A DNA stretch of 64,000 nt from Psoroptes ovis (lineage: Eukaryota; Arthropoda; Arachnida; Sarcoptiformes; Psoroptidae), in the NCBI GenBank assembly GCA_002943765.1, contig PQWQ01000021.1, positions 682,001-746,000 on the forward strand, written 5' to 3'. Both the position numbers and the translations under genes were made by a program. The notes beneath the pieces were generated by a model. That model ran no database searches. It was not told the DNA's origin and saw only the letters and a program-made list of their open reading frames with translations. Positions 59,187 through 64,000 of the stretch are shown here, in pieces. Numbering within the stretch: position 1 is the stretch's first letter; each line of letters opens with the position of its first letter.

Positions 59187-59984
59187 TAATTAAATTGTTT
59201 GAAGTGGAGAAATTGAAGTAATTTGAGCTCCGCGACATAGTCGTAGCTTCGGTATGTACTACTACTTCTGATGAATAAATCATTTGTTTTGATTCGCTAA
59301 TTCAAAAATTTTCAGTGGTAGTGGCATTGAAAAGACTGAAATATGTGATATAACTTTTCGAAACTTTTAATTAATCGAAAAATATTTTTTAAAAAAAGAG
59401 TAGCAATTATAAGTTGCAACATTTTGCATTACATATACACTGGAGTTTCGAAAAAATCTACAGGGTATCTTCGATTTCTTCTAATTCAATATGGAAATGA
59501 AAGTACCCGGACGATTCTTGCGACCTAATTGATTAAAAGGCTTCTTTGGACTCAAAGGATTAAAAAAAAAATTTCCGCAAATGATTTTTGCGTCAATTTG
59601 CAAAGCTGTGAATTGAGATCACTGCTAATAAACAACGATTTGTGTGTTTCGAGGTTAGGGCGCGGTTGTGTGTGTATGGTAAACGAAGTTTTAACGTAGA
59701 AATTTTGAATACACGATTAAACGACAAAAATGATTGCAACAATTGCTAACAGCCATAAGCCATTGTGACTGTGGTGTTTTTGGGTGGCGGTCACTTTGTA
59801 ACTGAAGTGGATTATCTCCTGAGGAGGAAGAGTGAATAATTACGTCTTCCTCATTATCTCTCTTCCTCTTTCACTCATACAAATACCGGTTCGGTACAAA
59901 TGAGGATGAGCCAAGTCAAGACGACGATGATAATAAAGACACATATTGGTTAATGAGAAGATAAGGTAGTAATAATGACAAGTA

Positions 59985-60064
59985 TTAGGCTGTCCGAAAA
60001 GTTCATTCCGCTCAATCAATTGAATTGCCCATGAAAATCGGCCAAAACTTTCCGGACAACCTAA
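59985..60064. mobile_element. MITE-81 copy 21
   Basis: 80 bp, TA-flanked, left end TTAGGCTGTCC; asymmetric arms GTTCATTCCGCTCAATC and AAAATCGGCCAAAACTTTCC. Confidence 0.86.
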
Positions 60065-60233
60065 TAATAGGTTAGATTACCCCAAAATAAAATCAATTGC
60101 AATTTCTACAGGAAAACTTCAATTTATTTTGAGAATTTGTGAAATTAGATAATCGTCGTTTCCCTGTAGCAGTCGAAAGATTTCTTCAAAATCTACGGGG
60201 AAGCTGCAGCATTTACCATTAATCGAATCTCAA

Positions 60234-60256
60234 TTGCCCGAACGAGACTCGGGCAA
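60234..60256. repeat. GC-rich mini-hairpin copy 3
   Basis: TTGCCCGAAC-GAG-ACTCGGGCAA, two mismatched stem positions, same GAG loop as copy 2. Confidence 0.7.
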
Positions 60257-60421
60257 AGCAAGAAAAATACAGAAGAATCATGACGAGAAAATCCGGTGGT
60301 TGACGGTAGAAGGGGAGGGATTTATTTTTTCAATTTCGGGTGTGGATTTTTTTTTTTATCTGAATCACTTTTTTTTCCTCAATTTTTTTCTAATTTGTTA
60401 CTTCATTACTTATTCAATCAC

Positions 60422-60422
<1 letters not shown>

Positions 60423-60453
<31 letters not shown>
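60423..60453. repeat. Poly-A tract (31 A)
   Basis: Uninterrupted A run followed by CACAG; origin unknown. Confidence 0.9.
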
Positions 60454-60454
<1 letters not shown>

Positions 60455-60743
60455 ACAGAAAAAATGTACATGTACACACTCCTCAAAATAAAAACAAAAA
60501 AAAATTCCTTTTAATTTTCGCTCATTACCAGTGCATTTTTTTCAGTGAGGAGGAGGAGGCTGCAGAAGATTCTGCGATATCCTGCGCCTCCTCCGATCGA
60601 TTATCCAATCAGAATTATTCTTTCGTCCTCCTCCTCCTTCTCATCCTCCTCTTTCGATGATTTAAATACCTTGAAATTCGCCAAAAAAAAATTCCTCATT
60701 CAAATTTCTTGTTTCTTCTACTAACTCGTAATCTTCACAAATA

Positions 60744-60826
60744 TTAGGTTGTCCCATAAGTTTTTACCGTTTTTTTAATTTTTTTTTTTCATTCGAAAAA
60801 CGGCAAGAACTTATGGGACAACCTAA
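60744..60826. mobile_element. MITE-81 copy 22
   Basis: 83 bp, the longest copy, TA-flanked. Extra length is in the central T run; arms CCCATAAGTTTTTACCG and CGGCAAGAACTTATGGG. Confidence 0.88.
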
Positions 60827-61612
60827 TAATTAAAATGTTTTTCTTTCAATTTTTTTTTTGTGTTGACAAATCAACACATGATTAACCATGTATGAACCAT
60901 ACACATCAGTTATTATCGAATGAATTTTTATTTTTTCGAAGCCAAAAAAAATGTTTCAAATCGAATTGGATTCGAATTTCGAATTTTTTTTTTTTTTTGT
61001 AAAGAAATTTCCTGCTTTTGCTCCTCCTCCTTTTTCTGCTCCTCATTCTCGTCATCCTCATCCTCCTCCGCCCTCATTTTGAAAAAAATACTGCAATGCG
61101 GTCATCATGTCAATAAATAAATGAAAAAAAACCAAAACAAAAAGTCAAACGATTCTTCAAATTCTTTACACTATGTTTACTATGTGTGCCAGCACTACTT
61201 TGCCAATGCCACTACCACAAACCAAAAAATAAACAAAAAAAACAGAATAAATTCGATACGTCTGCAGAATTTTTCGGTGAATTTCGTAACACATGAAAAA
61301 ACACAGAATCGCCTAGAGTCTTCTGCGCATGCGTACGAAAAATTCGAATTTCGAATTTTTGAAAAATTTTTGAAAATAGAATCTTTGAGAAAATTTTCAG
61401 GGAAAACTTTGAGAAAGTTTCCGGAAAATCTTTAAGAATCTGGCGAGCTGTGAGCCAAAACATCAAATCATTGAGTGTCTGGAATGCTTCAAAATATGAT
61501 CACAGAATGCGACCAGAGATGAAAAGGTACATGGACATTGACCCAGGAACGAATCACTTGTCACATGAAATTGTCCAGATACACAAATGACTGGTGATGC
61601 AGTTGGTGACTT

Positions 61613-61656
61613 GTGAATGCCAGAATTTTGACTGGTGAATGTCAGAATTTTGATTG
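61613..61656. repeat. Tandem duplication, two 22-bp units
   Basis: GTGAATGCCAGAATTTTGAC and GTGAATGTCAGAATTTTGAT (each followed by TG) lie head to tail with two differences. Confidence 0.8.
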
Positions 61657-61931
61657 GTGGTTTGAAATCACTGGTTACTAACAAACTAAACTGACTGAAT
61701 GAATCACTACTGGTCATGGTTAAATGGATGACAAATGGTCGAAATGATTACAAACAATTGCGCCAGAACATAATTGTTTTGGGGTTTGTTTCGGGGTTGG
61801 TTTGTTTGAATGGTGACCATAAACAATAGAGTCACCACTGGTAAACAATTGAACAATATTCACCAATTGTTTCCATTGAAAACCATTGTCGAATTAATTT
61901 AATTCAATCATCATCATCATTACCATCAACA

Positions 61932-62142
61932 ATGGGTAATATGAGATACAAATGTTCAAATACTGCTGCTGGTAATGGTCGTAGTCGTGGTGGTGGTGGC
62001 GGTTATGGTGGTGACGATCATAATGATAATACACGATATGATCAAATAATTGTGGCTCAGATTCGTATGATAAATACGCCTTGTCACGATGTCTCCGTTC
62101 GTTCGAATGGTTCAACCATTCAATGCTATTATCATTATCATG
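61932..62142 (+). CDS. Plausible first coding exon, unknown gene
   Basis: After CAACAATGG, a good start context, 70 codons read MGNMRYKCSNTAAGNGR, a Gly-rich stretch, DDHNDNTRYDQIIVAQIRM, INTPCHDVSVRSNGSTIQ and a short His/Tyr tail. The MG start could be N-myristoylated. I recognise no family. The exon could end at CATG|GTCAGT (phase 1); otherwise a TGA follows two codons later. Both the donor's +3 to +6 bases and that TGA belong to the adjacent hAT-like element. No further exon was identified before the window ends, so the rest would lie downstream. Confidence 0.4.
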
Positions 62143-62144
62143 GT

Positions 62145-62239
62145 CAGTGATTCTCAACAACTGTGCCGCTGCTTTGAAATAACTTTGAAATTTTTGAATT
62201 TGATGCGGCAACAAAAACGAAAAAGGTTGAGAATCACTG
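62145..62239. mobile_element. hAT-like MITE copy G
   Basis: Ends CAGTGATTCTCAACAA and GGTTGAGAATCACTG, 95 bp. ATTATCAT occurs just outside both ends, offset by GGT on the left, a possible 8-bp target duplication. Confidence 0.75.
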
Positions 62240-62810
62240 ATTATCATCATAATAATTATCATTGTTGATTGTCATTTGTTATGCCAACAATTGATGATGA
62301 TGATAATAATCATTATTATCATTATCATTATCATCAACGACTACTACTAATGTATTATTATTTTATCTTCAATATCATTGAATTACTTGTTCATTTGTGG
62401 CTCTCTCTCGAGTACTTTGGTGACTTGTAATTGAAATTCAATATTCGTATTTCATTGGTCCTGAGATCGATACATGATCATTATCATATTAAATCATTGG
62501 TGATTAAAGGTAAATCTGGATTAAATTCGTAGATATTCAATTCGTATTGAAGAGAGACATAGAGAGAGACATGATTCGTAGATATTGAGCCATTTGTATA
62601 TTGGAGAGAGCTAGGTATACACCTTGAAATATCAAAAATAATAATGATGGTGATGAAGAGATGATTGTTTTCTTTTCAATTGAAAATTTAGATGTTAGTC
62701 AATCGTTGTTGTTGCTGTTGTTGTTTACCATTGTAATACATTGTTCTGCTCTGTGTACTCATTGTTTTCGTATCAACATTTCAATCAAACAAACATAATG
62801 AAAATAAATA

Positions 62811-62889
62811 GTTGGTTGTACGAAAAGTTTTGTCGTATAAATCAATCAACATTTGATTAATTTACACGACAAAACTTTTCGGACAGCTC
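62811..62889. mobile_element. MITE-81-related divergent copy 23
   Basis: Arms ACGAAAAGTTTTGTCGT and ACGACAAAACTTTTCGG pair well, but the termini (GTTGGTTG / ACAGCTCC) differ from the family consensus. A divergent relative or degenerate copy. Confidence 0.55.
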
Positions 62890-63150
62890 CAAAACAAAAT
62901 AAACTGTTGTTAGGTGTGTCATTAAATGATAATAATGGCTGGATTGAATTCAATGGATGGCTGGAAATTGAATTTTTAGAAAAATGAGTCTTTGTGTCAT
63001 TTTGAAATTGAATGGCTGAATGAAATTGGATAGACAATTGTTTGTTTGTTTGTCTGTCGTTGCAAACAAATGATGATAAATAACATGTGTAAACACCACA
63101 TAAATATTTGAAGGGAGAGAAACAGGAGAAATGATTCAATGGTGAAATTA

Positions 63151-63231
63151 TTAGGTTGTCCGGAAAGTTCATTACGCTTAATCAAATAGAATTGCATAGG
63201 AAAATCGGCCAAAACTTTCCGGACAACCTAA
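63151..63231. mobile_element. MITE-81 copy 24
   Basis: 81 bp. Left arm CCGGAAAGTTCATTACGCTT, right arm AAAATCGGCCAAAACTTTCC; 3' TA present. Confidence 0.87.
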
Positions 63232-63389
63232 TATATAATTTCAAATTAATGAAACGTTTGTTTCACTTTGCCAATTCGTTACTGTTACTTACGTCTATTT
63301 GTGGTTACTGTTAGCCCATCGTTGTTGTTTTGAAGCATTTTTCCTTCGATACTTGGTCATAATTCTAATTTGATAATTTTACTTATCTA

Positions 63390-63469
63390 TTAGGCTGTCC
63401 GAAAAGTTCATTCCGCTCAATCAATAGAGTTGTTAATAGAAATCGGCCAGAACTTTTCGGACAACCGAA
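63390..63469. mobile_element. MITE-81 copy 25
   Basis: 80 bp, left end TTAGGCTGTCC as in copy 21, right end CCGAA. It lies 320 bp upstream of the tRNA. Confidence 0.85.
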
Positions 63470-63568
63470 TATTTTCAGATGACAACATGATGTGATAATG
63501 TGATTGATTGATATGCGAAGAATTTTCTGTTTTTTTTTATTTGGTCAAAAAATGTAAACAATACCATA

Positions 63569-63587
63569 GTCGCCATCTGGTGGTTGA
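63569..63587 (-). promoter_or_regulatory. CTCF-like site d
   Basis: Minus strand CAACCACCAGATGGCGACTA shares AGATGGCG with sites b and c. It lies 200 bp from the tRNA gene. Confidence 0.4.
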
Positions 63588-63788
63588 GCTTGGAATTAAG
63601 ACAATTTGTTTTAACAGGTTCAATCCTCAATTGGATTTTTGTCTGGTTGATTTTGGTGATTTGTTAACACAATTAGGATTTCGAATGATAATTATATTTG
63701 ATATTTTAATTGATTGTGATTGATTTTTCGATATCGATTCATTGAATAAACAATCCAGAGCATCAATTATAATAATAAGTGATTAAAT

Positions 63789-63860
63789 GGCTCGGTGGCG
63801 CAACGGTAGCGCGTCTGACTCCAGATCAGAAGGTTGCGTGTTCAAATCACGTCCGGGTCA
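63789..63860 (+). tRNA. tRNA-Trp(CCA): tRNA-Trp (anticodon CCA)
   Basis: 72 nt with a full cloverleaf. The acceptor arm GGCTCGG pairs with CCGGGTC (two G-U pairs) and is followed by discriminator A. The anticodon stem TCTGA/TCAGA holds loop CTCCAGA with CCA at 63821-63823. The T arm is GCGTG-TTCAAAT-CACGT. Internal polymerase III boxes are TGGCGCAACGG (A) and GTTCAAATC (B). No intron. T runs at 63876 and 63885 would terminate transcription. The body is nearly identical to animal cytoplasmic tRNA-Trp. Confidence 0.98.
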
Positions 63861-64000
63861 TATAAAAATCGATCATTTTTCTTCTTTTTTTATTTTAGCA
63901 TTATCTAATCTCTTGGTGCTCTCGCGATATTATTCAAATGAGAATATTGAAATATGCAAATCATAATTCATTCAAATCAGCTGAAATTTTTAAAAGAATT

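Larger units (their letters stand above)
52961..61931. other. Gene-poor interval downstream of the adducin promoter
   Basis: About 9 kb without a recognised exon. It holds one piggyBac-like MITE, one hAT-like MITE, four MITE-81 copies, two GC-rich mini-hairpins, a 28-bp AGGT-N4-ACCT palindrome and a 31-nt poly-A. ORFs of 60-100 codons here (for example 54,780 and 56,812, plus strand) have no family resemblance. Confidence 0.55.
62240..63788. other. Right-hand non-coding interval
   Basis: AT-rich with ATTATC repeats near 62,300 and three MITE-81 copies. No exon is recognised. Confidence 0.5.

Noticed and set aside
14..63480. Regularly recurring ~30-bp words (ends of MITE-81) as a possible CRISPR array
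   Set aside because: Copies are kilobases apart, come as inverted pairs 80 bp long, and the DNA is eukaryotic.

Overview
This is nuclear DNA of an animal. It is AT-rich (GC looks like about one third, judged by eye) and carries spliced metazoan genes plus a eukaryotic tRNA. The gene set (CBF-beta, katanin p80, Gemin2, COG4, AKTIP/FTS, adducin), a CBF-beta N-terminus resembling the fly Brother proteins, the very short introns in some genes (57-75 bp) and the low GC suggest an arthropod, perhaps an acariform mite. The lineage is inference. Exon coordinates come from hand-read splice sites plus remembered family sequences. No alignment was run.

Layout. 1-5,578: minus-strand CBF-beta gene, 3' end beyond base 1. 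5,579-18,362: gene-poor stretch with repeats, low-complexity DNA and a few doubtful ORFs. 18,363-33,159 (possibly to 36,086): minus-strand katanin p80 (KATNB1), with a 6-kb intron before its last two exons. 33,160-40,573: mostly non-coding, with candidate alternative or orphan exons and strong palindromes. 40,574-52,697: compact cluster of Gemin2 (-), a UPF0598/C8orf82 homologue (+), COG4 (-), AKTIP (-) and adducin (-). Gemin2 and UPF0598 share a 251-bp head-to-head promoter; UPF0598 and COG4 converge. 52,698-63,788: mostly non-coding, with one plausible first exon at 61,932. 63,789-63,860: tRNA-Trp(CCA).

Functions. The genes are unrelated housekeeping and developmental functions rather than a pathway: a RUNX co-factor, microtubule severing, snRNP assembly, Golgi tethering, a dynein-cargo adaptor and the spectrin-actin skeleton.

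The most distinctive content is non-coding. An unusually small, length-constant (79-83 bp) fold-back transposon family with mariner-like ends occurs about 26 times, alongside hAT-like and piggyBac-like MITEs. An inverted repeat AGGT-N4-ACCT occurs at least 18 times, far above chance. A TGCGCA-centred word and an ATGAATGGNNCC word are also scattered. There are several 26-31 bp near-perfect palindromes, CTCF-like AGATGGC sites, and promoter words shared between genes.
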